Shown piece by piece: positions 16,411 to 28,755 of a stretch of DNA of 29,508 nucleotides. The notes below the pieces were generated by a model. That model made no database searches. It was not told where the DNA came from and saw only the letters and a program-made list of their open reading frames with translations. The position numbers and the translations under genes were made by a program. Source of the DNA: an uncultured Muribaculaceae bacterium (lineage in GTDB: Bacteria; Bacteroidota; Bacteroidia; Bacteroidales; Muribaculaceae); contig CAJUJB010000032.1 of NCBI GenBank assembly GCA_910586595.1, forward strand, positions 1-29,508, read 5' to 3'. Each line of letters starts with the position of its first letter. Position 1 is the stretch's first letter.

Positions 16411-18900
16411 TTATCGCAGTTCTGCTCCGAGACGGGTCTTGAGGTTTTCGATGATTTTGGTCATCACCTTGTCGATATATTTGTCCTGGAGTGTCTTTTC
16501 AGGGTCCTGAAGAGTGATCGAAATTGCATACGACTTCTTGCCTGCGGGGAGCTTGTCGCCCTCGTATACGTCGAAGAGCTCGACGGTGTCGAGTATGCGG
16601 CGCTCAGCATCGCGGACGGCGGCCTCAACATCGGCCATGGTCACGCAGCTGTCGAGCAGAAGCGAGAGGTCGCGCTTCACAGGCTGGGTCTTTGCAAGAG
16701 GCTCGTAGAGGGCATTGACGCGTGCTGCATGACGTGTTACAGCATCCCAGTCGAGCTCGGCATAGCTTACAGGAACCTTGACATCGCAGCGGCGGCAAAG
16801 TGCCGGATTGACGATACCGGCAAGACCGAGCGTGGCACCCTTGACAGTGCATACTTCCAAGGCCTGAGAGAAAATACCACCTGCAGGCACATCAGCAATC
16901 TTGAACACTACCTGATGAGCGCCGAGGCCGCAGCGGGCAAGCACATTGGCCACAGCGGCCTTGAGATCGTAGAAGCCGGCATCCTCGCGCTGGCGGAGCC
17001 AGTTGGGCTGACGGGTCGAGCCGGCGAGCCACATACCGAGACGGGCACCTTCCTTATATGGAGCAAGAGGTGCGTCGGGGGTGGATTCCTTGGCAGGATT
17101 GAAGAAATATACGTTACCGAACTCGTAGAAGGCGGTGTCGGGGTTGCGGCGGTTGACGTTATGCGCGATTGACTCAAGACCACCGAAGAGCATGGTCTGG
17201 CGCAGCACGTTCAGATCCTGGCTCAGAGGATTGAGCAGGTGTACGCTGTTGGCTGCGGGGAAGTCGGGGAGCTCGGCATAGTAACCCTCTGCAGTGAGCG
17301 AGTTGTTGAGAATCTCGTTCCAGCCAGCTCCGGTGAGCTGCTCCGATATGGTGCGGCGCAGATCGTCGGCTGCATCGACCGGGGTCTTGAACGAAAGGCA
17401 CGAATGGAGGCTGTCGCTCATCTCGATCTTGTTGTAACCGTAGATACGGAGGAAATCCTCGATCACGTCGCACGGACGGCGCACGTCGACGCGATAGGTG
17501 GGCACGTCGAGCGAAAGTTTGTCGCCGTCGGTCTTCACATCAATCTCAAGTGCGCGCAGAATCGTATCAATCGTTTCGTGGCGGAACTCAGCACCGATCA
17601 GGGCGCTGAAGTCGCCATAGGTCATATCTACGTGGTAGGGGGCAACAGGTGCGGGATAATAGTCAACAATCTCACCGGCAGTCTTGGCGCCTGCAAGCTC
17701 GCAGATGAGCATTGCAGCGAGCTTGAGCGCGTAGAGACATCCGTTGGGGTCTACGCCACGCTCGAAGCGGAACGATGAGTCGGTGCTTATGCCATGGCGG
17801 CGTGCGGTGCGGCGCACCGAAGTAGCGTTGAAGCATGCACTCTCCAGGAAGACGGTGGTAGTCTTCTCTGTAGTGCCCGAGTCAAGGCCACCGAATACAC
17901 CGGCGATACACTTTGCCTCACGGCCGTCGCAGATCATGAGGTCGGCGGCATCGAGCTTGCGCTCAACTCCGTCGAGAGTCACGAATTTGGCACCTGCCTC
18001 TGCACGGCGCACCACAACCTGACCGTCGGCAAGAGTGTCGGCGTCGAAGGCGTGGAGGGGTTGCCCTATGGCATGAAGTATGTAGTTGGTAATGTCGACC
18101 ACATTGTTGATCGGATGGAGGCCGATGGTGGTGAGACGCTTGGCCAGCCAGTCGGGCGACGGGCCCACCTTCACGTCTGTGAGGGTGATGCCGCAGTAAC
18201 GCACAACTCCGTCGGCATCGTCTACACGCACTTTGACAGCCTGGGCTTCGGGGTTATCGAGCTTGAAGGCCTCAACAGAGGGCTTGTGAGCAGTGGTGGC
18301 CGCAACTTCACGGCCGGTGAGAGCCGCAGCAACATCGCGGGCCACACCATAGTGCGATGCCGCGTCGATACGGTTAGGTGTAAGGTCTACCTCGAGCACA
18401 TAGTCATCCTCGATACCGAAGTACTCGGCGGCGGGGCGGCCGACCATAGCCTCTGCAGCCGCCGGGAGAACGATGATGCCGTCGTGCGATGTGCCGACGC
18501 CGATTTCGTCCTGCGCGCAGATCATGCCGAACGATTCCACGCCGCGGATCTTGGATTTCTTGATTTTAAAGGCCTCACCTTCCGGGGTGTAGAGGGTGGT
18601 GCCTACGGTAGCCACAACAACAGTCTGGCCGGCGGCAACATTAGGCGCGCCACAGACTATCTGGGTAGGATTGCCGTTGCCTTCAAGGTCAACAGTAGTT
18701 ATATGCAGGTGGTCGCTGTCGGGGTGAGCCTCGCAGGTGAGCACTTTACCGATCACTATGCCGGCAAGGCCTCCGCGGATACTCTCGACACGCTCAACCG
18801 AGCCTGTTTCGAGACCTATCGATGTCAGCAACGCCGACAATGCGTCGGGCGTGAGATCGAAGTCAACGTATTCTTTAAGCCATTTATATGATATGTTCAT
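16411..18900 (-). CDS. pheT: Phenylalanine--tRNA ligase beta subunit
   Basis: 829 aa, typical for the long bacterial beta subunit. Domain order: N-terminal MNISYKWLKEYVDFD; EMAP/OB-fold tRNA-binding domain about 42-155 (IVIGKVLTCEAHPDSDHLH, QIVCGAPNV); B3/B4 editing domain about 210-395 (HPINNVVDITNYI, GQPLHAFDAD, ATSVRRTARRHGISTDSSFRFERGVDP); B5 domain about 405-480 (RVDVRRPCDVIEDFLRIYGYNKI); catalytic-like core about 490-700; C-terminal FDX-ACB anticodon-binding domain about 735-829 (KRDLSLLLD, FDVYEGDKLPAGKKSYAI). With PheS it charges tRNA-Phe in the cytoplasm; it also clears mis-charged Tyr through B3/B4. pheS is not adjacent in the window, as is common in Bacteroidetes. It has its own promoter upstream and yebC downstream. 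Confidence 0.98.
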   Translation of the reverse strand: MNISYKWLKEYVDFDLTPDALSALLTSIGLETGSVERVESIRGGLAGIVIGKVLTCEAHPDSDHLHITTVDLEGNGNPTQIVCGAPNVAAGQTVVVATVGTTLYTPEGEAFKIKKSKIRGVESFGMICAQDEIGVGTSHDGIIVLPAAAEAMVGRPAAEYFGIEDDYVLEVDLTPNRIDAASHYGVARDVAAALTGREVAATTAHKPSVEAFKLDNPEAQAVKVRVDDADGVVRYCGITLTDVKVGPSPDWLAKRLTTIGLHPINNVVDITNYILHAIGQPLHAFDADTLADGQVVVRRAEAGAKFVTLDGVERKLDAADLMICDGREAKCIAGVFGGLDSGTTEKTTTVFLESACFNATSVRRTARRHGISTDSSFRFERGVDPNGCLYALKLAAMLICELAGAKTAGEIVDYYPAPVAPYHVDMTYGDFSALIGAEFRHETIDTILRALEIDVKTDGDKLSLDVPTYRVDVRRPCDVIEDFLRIYGYNKIEMSDSLHSCLSFKTPVDAADDLRRTISEQLTGAGWNEILNNSLTAEGYYAELPDFPAANSVHLLNPLSQDLNVLRQTMLFGGLESIAHNVNRRNPDTAFYEFGNVYFFNPAKESTPDAPLAPYKEGARLGMWLAGSTRQPNWLRQREDAGFYDLKAAVANVLARCGLGAHQVVFKIADVPAGGIFSQALEVCTVKGATLGLAGIVNPALCRRCDVKVPVSYAELDWDAVTRHAARVNALYEPLAKTQPVKRDLSLLLDSCVTMADVEAAVRDAERRILDTVELFDVYEGDKLPAGKKSYAISITLQDPEKTLQDKYIDKVMTKIIENLKTRLGAELR

Positions 18901-18923
18901 CGCTTGTAGGTTGTTTCAAGTTG

Positions 18924-18931
18924 CAAAGTTA
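18924..18931 (-). promoter_or_regulatory. -7 element of pheT promoter
   Basis: The minus strand reads TAACTTTG, a perfect TAnnTTTG, 23 nt upstream of the pheT ATG. A TTTG lies 22 nt further upstream (complement of 18954-18957), slightly long for the -33 spacing. Confidence 0.65.
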
Positions 18932-19025
18932 ATGATTTTTGCCAAAACTTAGGCAAAAAGCATCCGCCAAGTTTTCAGAGCTCTCAGCACATAAATAAAC
19001 ATTTGGCTCGTGGCCCTATCCACGT

Positions 19026-19058
19026 ATGCAAAAAGCGCCCCCATGAAGGAGGCGCTTT
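19026..19058 (-). terminator. Terminator of the 1229-aa gene
   Basis: AAAGCGCC (19032-19039) pairs with GGCGCTTT (19051-19058); on the minus strand the stem ends in GCGCTTTTTGC, 22 nt after the stop codon. Confidence 0.82.
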
Positions 19059-19080
19059 CGGCATATAGGAAGACTATAGC

Positions 19081-22000
19081 TTAAAGCACAGTCTTGGTTA
19101 CGAACGAACCGGCACGGACGATATATACGCCGCTCGACACCGGTATGCGGACATTGGATCCGGTAACTCCGGAGTAAATGACTTTGCCGTCGGGAGTGGC
19201 GACGAGTACGTCAAGGCCTTCGGCTCCGGCTACCTCTATGCAGCCGTCGGCAGCTTTCACCTTCACACCTGTCTGGCCAACAGAGGCCGCACCGGTGGTG
19301 ACGAATACCACTTCAACGGGTTCACATGCGCGCGACTGACCGCTGTTGTACACCACCGATACACGGTAAACATACGAGCCACTCACTGCGGGGCAATCCT
19401 CGAATCCTGCCGCAGCTACCGGAGCGTCATTGACGAGCACGCCGTCGCGGTAGATGTTGTAGCCTTCGATCTCAGTGTCTGCGGGGATCTCTGAGGCTGC
19501 GATGAATGAGATGTCGTCGATATAAAGGGCATATGTGTCATCGGCTGTATGGCGGATGGCGAAGTAACGGGCCCCTTCGGGCAGCTCGGCTGTATACTCA
19601 GTCCATTCCTCTGCAACCATTCCGTTGGCTGGATAATTGCCTACGTTCTCGATCTTCACAAAGTCGGATACATTTATACCGGCAGTTGAATAGAGTACCT
19701 CGAAGGTCTCAGGATAAGCGATGGTGAAGCTCTTGGCAAAGAAACTTATGGTCTGTGCCTCCCCTGAGAGTTCGGGAGAGATAAGCCAGTTGTCGTTCTG
19801 GCCCTGGGCGCTCCAGGCGATGAGCATCTGGTCGCCGCTGTAGGGCTGTACGTCGATGAGATATTCCTGACGCACGCCAGCCTTCACCGGATTGTAGAGC
19901 TGGAATGCCTGAGGCTGGGTCTGATATGGATTACCTGTCTCCTGAAGTATGTTATAAGTCTTGCGCTTGTCGGCATCGTAGAGCGTCCATCCTCCGAAGT
20001 CGCTTATAGTCAGAGCCTCGTAGTCGGGGTTTTCGAAGTCTTCAAATCTGCTTGCAGGCTTGGTAATCTCGCCCAGATCGGGGGCCGACCACGACAAGCT
20101 AACTTTTCCATCAGCAGCCACAGCAGCGAGGTCGTTCACACCCGGAAGAATGCTGTGGGCTACTTTCACCGTCGCAGACGAGGAGTTATTCGCGACTACG
20201 GCATCGCCGGCAGCCACCAGTTCGACGGTAAAGTTGAGTTCGTCGGCATCAAGCACGCTTGCCGCAACATTGAACTTAGCAGATGCGAATGCATCGGGAG
20301 CCATATCGGGAAGGGTTATCGACTCAACTTCCTGCCCATCCTTGAAGAGCTTGGCAACAGCGCCTGAGCAAGTTTCGGTGCCAAGATTCTCCACATAAGC
20401 CTCTACCAGCGCCGAAGAGCCAGGCACGAGCGATGCGGGAGCATAGAGGTTGACCAGACGTAGATCGGCCGATACGAGATCGCGCACGCGGATATTGTCG
20501 ATAGGTACACTCCACATCGTTTCATCATCGTTGTGGATGGCGCGCAGGCGCAGCTCGATCTGGATATAACGGGCATCTTTGAACTGAGCAAGATCTACAC
20601 GGCAAAGAGTCCAGTCGTCGGTCGGCTCAGCCTTCAGGTCGATTGTGCGCACAGGGGCGAACTTACCGCCGTCGGCAGCAACCATGGCGTCGAGCGCACT
20701 GCCTTTGCCCTGATACCAGAACTCAAACACAGGATTGGCAGCTGCGGAAATATCAATTTTGGTAGAGAAGAATCCGTAGACAGCATCTTTCTCCATGGGC
20801 ATGATATAGAAGAAGCCGTTGTCGCCGTCCTGCGAATTAAGATATTCGGGCTCGGCATCATAGTCTTCAGCATTGGTCTGGAGCTCATTGTCATAGAGTG
20901 TGCCGCAGAGGATTCCGCTCGAGGTCGACTCCGGATCAATAGCCCATACCTGCGAATAATACGCATTGGAGAAGCTCTCGCCGAATGGCAGAAGTTCGGG
21001 ATCGCCGACAATGACGATGTCGGAGGTTGCCTCGAGGGAGTAATACATCTCATCGATACCGGCAGTGACCTGATAAGCGACGAAATCCTGACCGTCGAAG
21101 TCGCTGTAATCGAATGTTATCGAGGTATCTTCCGTAGTGGCGAGTGCCGGGTCATAATAGCTTCCAAAGGCATCGAAGATGTAATATGTCACTTTTTCAG
21201 TGTCGACATATCCACCGTTCTCGCCCGTCTCATCTACCGGATCCCACGAGAAGGTCACGTGCTTGTAGTCGTCGGAGAGCTCCACCTTCAGGCCGGTCGG
21301 GGGCAGAGGATTGTCAGCACCGGCATAGAAGTTGAGTATTGAGCAGGTCTCTCCGGCTTCATCGCCGGTGTAGGCGGTGGCTTCGATACGGTTGTAGGCA
21401 CTGTTGTAGAGCTCGGTCTCGAAAGTTATTGTCTGACCCGGTTCTACATCAGTGAATGTGTGCGATACGATCCAATTGGTCTTTACCTCGACTTTGGAAA
21501 TAGAGTATACGTCGCCGCCGGTGACAGTCTTGGTCGGGGCGGTATAGGTCACGGTTGCCTTCAGCTCGCCCTTGGGCGCAAGCACATACGAGAGCTCTCC
21601 AGCGGCCGGAGGATCGATTTTCTCAGAGGCCACATAGATGCCGAAATTACGCAGCTTGAAGATGGCTGTCTTTGCCTTAGTCGTTGCGCAGCGGAAACCG
21701 AAGTAGTAATATCCGTCGGCCGGAACGGTGAAGTTCTTCTCTACGGTGGTGAAATCGGTAAACACCTCATGGTCGGGAACAACAGCCGTAGTCATGGCAT
21801 CCACAGCCTGTGAAGTACCCATATACACACCGTGCACAGCCGCTTTGGTGCCATTGGGTGTATTTACACCTTCATCGAAGGTCAGCGTATATTCCTTGCC
21901 AGCCACCAGATGTATTGCCGGAGAGATCATCCAGTCGTTATTCGCATCGCCGGCCGGGCCGAGGCATGCGCTGTAGGTCGAGAATCCTCCGACCCTCCAT

Positions 22001-22770
22001 TCCTTCTCGTCGCCATCCATATCGAAGGGAAGATAAAGAGGAGTAACTTCCGACTCACTCTTGCCAAGCGAGTGGGTAAACGGAACCTCAAAGTATGTGT
22101 CCGGAGCCACAGGCATATCACTCTCCTCAATGCCGAAATTACGCAGCTTGAAGATAGCCGTCTTAGCCTGAGTGGTGGCGCAGCGGAAACCGAAATAATA
22201 ATATCCGTCGGCCGGAACGGTAAAAGCCTGCTCGACGGTAGAGAAGTCGGTATATACCTCATGGTCGGGCACGATGGTGGTAGTCATGGCTTCGACGGTC
22301 TGGGAGTCGCCCATATACACACCATGCACAGCGGCCTTGGTGCCGTTAGGGGTGTTGACGCCTTCATCGAAGGTCATCACATACACCTTTCCGGCAAGCA
22401 GATGGATTGCCGGCGAGATCATCCAGTCGTCGTTGGCTTCTCCGGCCGGCCCGAGGCAGGCACTGTAGGTAGAGAAGCCACCGACCTTCCATTCCTTCTC
22501 GTCGCCATCCATATCGAATGGAAGATAAAGAGGAGTCACGGCCGACTCACTCTTTCCGAGCGAATGGGTAAACGGAACTTCAAATGAATTTTCAGGTGCA
22601 GTGCGCATTGCAGGAGACTTCTGCAATGCCTTGCGATTGGCAACAGAGTGGCCTTGCACATTTATCGTCTTCACACTTCCGCCGGTCAACCGGTCGGGAA
22701 GCGTCGACGCTGCTGAGGCTACCATTGTGCAAGCCGCACAAGCGAGAAGTAATGATAGAAGTTTTCTCAT
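19081..22770 (-). CDS. Large secreted protein with choice-of-anchor J, Fn3-like and CARDB-like domains and T9SS-like C-terminal domain
   Basis: 1229 aa. Signal peptide 1-20 (cut near ASA|AST). Two nearly identical choice-of-anchor J (jelly-roll) domains at residues 63-214 and 227-378, each with the signature DWMISPAIHL.AGK.Y...FDEGVNTPNG. Then an Fn3-like pair (about 390-590, PLPPTGLKVELSDDYKHVTFSW), a further jelly-roll-like domain (about 595-765, LPFGESFSN to IDNIRVRDL), a CARDB-like Ig domain (about 765-870), a short Fn3 strand set, another anchor J domain (about 909-1093, FEDFENPDYEALTI to YIDDISFIA), an Fn3 remnant, and a T9SS type A-like tail (about 1155-1229) ending SGVYIVRAGSFVTKTVL. 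No protease or hydrolase motif was found, so an adhesin or surface glycan/protein-binding role is inferred. It is transcribed alone; the best promoter match, TACCTTTA at 22828-22835, is imperfect. Confidence 0.87.
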   Translation of the reverse strand: MRKLLSLLLACAACTMVASAASTLPDRLTGGSVKTINVQGHSVANRKALQKSPAMRTAPENSFEVPFTHSLGKSESAVTPLYLPFDMDGDEKEWKVGGFSTYSACLGPAGEANDDWMISPAIHLLAGKVYVMTFDEGVNTPNGTKAAVHGVYMGDSQTVEAMTTTIVPDHEVYTDFSTVEQAFTVPADGYYYFGFRCATTQAKTAIFKLRNFGIEESDMPVAPDTYFEVPFTHSLGKSESEVTPLYLPFDMDGDEKEWRVGGFSTYSACLGPAGDANNDWMISPAIHLVAGKEYTLTFDEGVNTPNGTKAAVHGVYMGTSQAVDAMTTAVVPDHEVFTDFTTVEKNFTVPADGYYYFGFRCATTKAKTAIFKLRNFGIYVASEKIDPPAAGELSYVLAPKGELKATVTYTAPTKTVTGGDVYSISKVEVKTNWIVSHTFTDVEPGQTITFETELYNSAYNRIEATAYTGDEAGETCSILNFYAGADNPLPPTGLKVELSDDYKHVTFSWDPVDETGENGGYVDTEKVTYYIFDAFGSYYDPALATTEDTSITFDYSDFDGQDFVAYQVTAGIDEMYYSLEATSDIVIVGDPELLPFGESFSNAYYSQVWAIDPESTSSGILCGTLYDNELQTNAEDYDAEPEYLNSQDGDNGFFYIMPMEKDAVYGFFSTKIDISAAANPVFEFWYQGKGSALDAMVAADGGKFAPVRTIDLKAEPTDDWTLCRVDLAQFKDARYIQIELRLRAIHNDDETMWSVPIDNIRVRDLVSADLRLVNLYAPASLVPGSSALVEAYVENLGTETCSGAVAKLFKDGQEVESITLPDMAPDAFASAKFNVAASVLDADELNFTVELVAAGDAVVANNSSSATVKVAHSILPGVNDLAAVAADGKVSLSWSAPDLGEITKPASRFEDFENPDYEALTISDFGGWTLYDADKRKTYNILQETGNPYQTQPQAFQLYNPVKAGVRQEYLIDVQPYSGDQMLIAWSAQGQNDNWLISPELSGEAQTISFFAKSFTIAYPETFEVLYSTAGINVSDFVKIENVGNYPANGMVAEEWTEYTAELPEGARYFAIRHTADDTYALYIDDISFIAASEIPADTEIEGYNIYRDGVLVNDAPVAAAGFEDCPAVSGSYVYRVSVVYNSGQSRACEPVEVVFVTTGAASVGQTGVKVKAADGCIEVAGAEGLDVLVATPDGKVIYSGVTGSNVRIPVSSGVYIVRAGSFVTKTVL
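21637..22584 (-). repeat. Direct repeat of a 152-residue domain (two 456-bp copies)
   Basis: Copy 1 spans 22129-22584 and copy 2 spans 21637-22092, separated by a 36-bp linker, both within the 1229-aa gene. By eye 134 of 152 residues match, and long stretches match in DNA too, so the duplication is recent or kept alike by gene conversion. Confidence 0.92.
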
Positions 22771-22982
22771 AGTTGCAAAATGATATGTGAGAATTAGTGG
22801 AAATGGTTTTTACGACAAGTCTGTGCGTAAAGGTACATCTTTATGACTACAATAATACAATTTTTACAACATTTAACATCAACACTTCATATTTTGCCGT
22901 CTCTCGCCGCTCCGGCACACTCCAATCCGGCTCCTCTCTAAAAACGACCTTAGAGATAGATAGAATTATTGCGAATTTGTTG

Positions 22983-22990
22983 TATCTTTG
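22983..22990 (+). promoter_or_regulatory. -7 element of the ATP-grasp gene
   Basis: TATCTTTG fits TAnnTTTG, 22 nt upstream of ATG 23013. The -33 region is not clear. It shows that the in-frame ATG at 22797 is upstream of transcription and is not the start. Confidence 0.6.
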
Positions 22991-23012
22991 CATCTCAGAA
23001 ATTTCTCAATGT

Positions 23013-23915
23013 ATGTCTTTAACAAAATTCATAGCAAACATCGCAAAGCTATCGCCTTCGACAATATGGCGTCTGAGGCACTTCGTGCATTTTCATAACT
23101 TTGTGAAATTAAACTCCGACTTCGAAGATATACCCGATTTATGGACATATGTTATCCGTGCATCCATTGAGAATAAAAATAATGCCCGCTGGGCACTTAT
23201 GGCTGATAAATATGCTGTAAGAGAAGTTGTAAAAAACACTATTGGCGAGAAATACCTAATTCCCCTGTTAGGCAAGTGGGATAAAGGGGAGGACATCGAT
23301 TTCGACACTCTGCCCGACTCTTTCATACTCAAGACCAACAATGGCTGCGGAACCAACATCTTCGTGCATGACAAATCGAAAATCGATAAGCCTGCGATAA
23401 TTGCACAGCTCAACAAAGCTCTCCAATATCCATATCCTGAGTTGTCGGGGCAACTTCACTATTCTCTTATAAAGCCGTGCATCATCGCGGAAAAACTGAT
23501 GATTCAGGATGGAGGCCGCAGCTCACTTACCGACTATAAGATACATTGCGTAAATGGTGAGCCGGTGATTATATACACATTTTCCGATCGCGACGAGCTC
23601 ACCCACTTCGACTTCAACCTCAATTCATATACACCCGCCTGGCAGGAAATTCCCCCCTTCACTTCGCCGGAGGAAATAAGGAATAACAAGCCCGCTGCTA
23701 ACAAGCCCGCATGCCTTGACGAAATGCTTGAGCTCGCACGCAAGCTATCGGCCGGAGAGGAATACGTCAGGGTAGACTTTTACATCACCGACGGGAAAAT
23801 TTATTTCGGAGAAATGACCTATACTCCCGACACCCGCATTCATCCGGCATTCAAGTCGTACCGCAAGGTTATGGGTTATATTCTTGACAGAATAAAGGCT
23901 ACACGCCGCAAGTGA
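23013..23915 (+). CDS. TupA-like ATP-grasp protein
   Basis: 300 aa, no signal peptide. After a basic N-terminal helix (SLTKFIANIAKLSPSTIWRLRH) come family landmarks of the TupA-like ATP-grasp group: KYAVREVVKNTIGEKYLIPLLGKW, DSFILKTNNGCGTN (ATP-binding lysine and glycine-rich loop), LIKPCIIAEKLM, DYKIHCVNGEPVIIYTFSDR, and YVRVDFYITDGKIYFGEMTYTP near the end, where the acidic residues of RVDFY and GEMT should bind metal-ATP. The family joins a carboxylate to an amine or hydroxyl in cell-surface polymer or polysaccharide synthesis (TupA in teichuronopeptide). It usually lies in capsule clusters; here it stands alone between unrelated genes, and is visibly richer in A/T than its neighbours, suggesting transfer or a cluster remnant. 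The start follows the -7 element by 22 nt. Confidence 0.85.
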   Translation: MSLTKFIANIAKLSPSTIWRLRHFVHFHNFVKLNSDFEDIPDLWTYVIRASIENKNNARWALMADKYAVREVVKNTIGEKYLIPLLGKWDKGEDIDFDTLPDSFILKTNNGCGTNIFVHDKSKIDKPAIIAQLNKALQYPYPELSGQLHYSLIKPCIIAEKLMIQDGGRSSLTDYKIHCVNGEPVIIYTFSDRDELTHFDFNLNSYTPAWQEIPPFTSPEEIRNNKPAANKPACLDEMLELARKLSAGEEYVRVDFYITDGKIYFGEMTYTPDTRIHPAFKSYRKVMGYILDRIKATRRK

Positions 23916-23975
23916 TTGGCCACGCCATCCAGCACCATGCCGCCTAAGATTATAGTCTGGGCCTTTCTGCTCGCC

Positions 23976-24248
23976 AACGACGCGTTCAGGGCCAATATAG
24001 CGCTTAAAGAAATCTGCTTGCCTGCAAAACTCGCATCGATTGGTAAACGGGCATTCAACTCCTGCACAAACCTTACATCCATTACATCACTGAATCCCAT
24101 TCCTCCCTCCATAACCACTGGAGGATGGCTGAGCGATACAACATTCGGCAGCTTATCTACTACGTCAAGCCTCTGTGTACCGAGCGAGTCAGTCGATCTT
24201 TACCGCTCACAGTGGCACTGGAATTACTCCTCCATAACCGGAATATAA
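23976..24248 (+). pseudogene. C-terminal remnant of a BspA-like leucine-rich-repeat (LRR_5) protein
   Basis: Reading 23976-24248 gives about 90 residues: NDAFRANIALKEICLPAKL, ASIGKRAFNSCTNLTSITSL, NPIPPSI, then LCVPSESVDLYRSQWHWNY and SSITGI. This is the standard last part of BspA/LRR_5 surface proteins (repeat ALKEIxLPxxLxSIGxxAFxxCxNLTSI, then a TLYVPxGSVxAYxxAxxWxxF-type end). There is no signal peptide or start of its own: the frame is open only from TTG 23916, directly after the ATP-grasp stop and in the same frame, so the 5' part of the gene has been lost. Full-length members carry many repeats. It may be carried silently on the ATP-grasp transcript. Confidence 0.75.
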
Positions 24249-24296
24249 GCCCCTGCCCAACTCCTCTCTTACCGACATCAAAAATCCTTACCCTAT

Positions 24297-24338
24297 AACA
24301 AAACAACGCCGGGCGCAGCTGCTTGCTGCGCCCGGCGT
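24297..24338 (-). terminator. rpoBC operon terminator
   Basis: ACGCCGGGCGCAGC (24306-24319) pairs with GCTGCGCCCGGCGT (24325-24338), a perfect 14-bp stem with a 5-nt loop. On the minus strand it lies 22 nt after the rpoC stop and is followed by TGTTTTGTTA. The plus-strand side has only ATTATAT, so it mainly serves rpoC. Confidence 0.88.
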
Positions 24339-24360
24339 ATTATATCGGGTTAAAGTTTTA

Positions 24361-28695
<4,335 letters not shown>

Positions 28696-28755
28696 ATATG
28701 GAGGTGGTGTATGTCAATTAGTTGATTGAGATTGAGGAGAGAGGTAAGCCGGGAA

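Noticed and set aside
17794..18891. 365-codon open frame on the plus strand opposite pheT
   Set aside because: pheT is unambiguous over its whole length; the antisense frame shows no recognisable domain.
22776..22783. TCATTTTG on the minus strand as a promoter for the 1229-aa gene
   Set aside because: It would put the transcription start on the ATG and has no -33 partner; too weak to call.
22797..23012. In-frame N-terminal extension of the ATP-grasp protein
   Set aside because: The TATCTTTG promoter element at 22983-22990 lies inside it, and the extension has no family similarity.
28696..28716. GGAGG on the plus strand near the rpoC start
   Set aside because: It is on the wrong strand to be a ribosome binding site for rpoC, and Bacteroidetes genes rarely use one.
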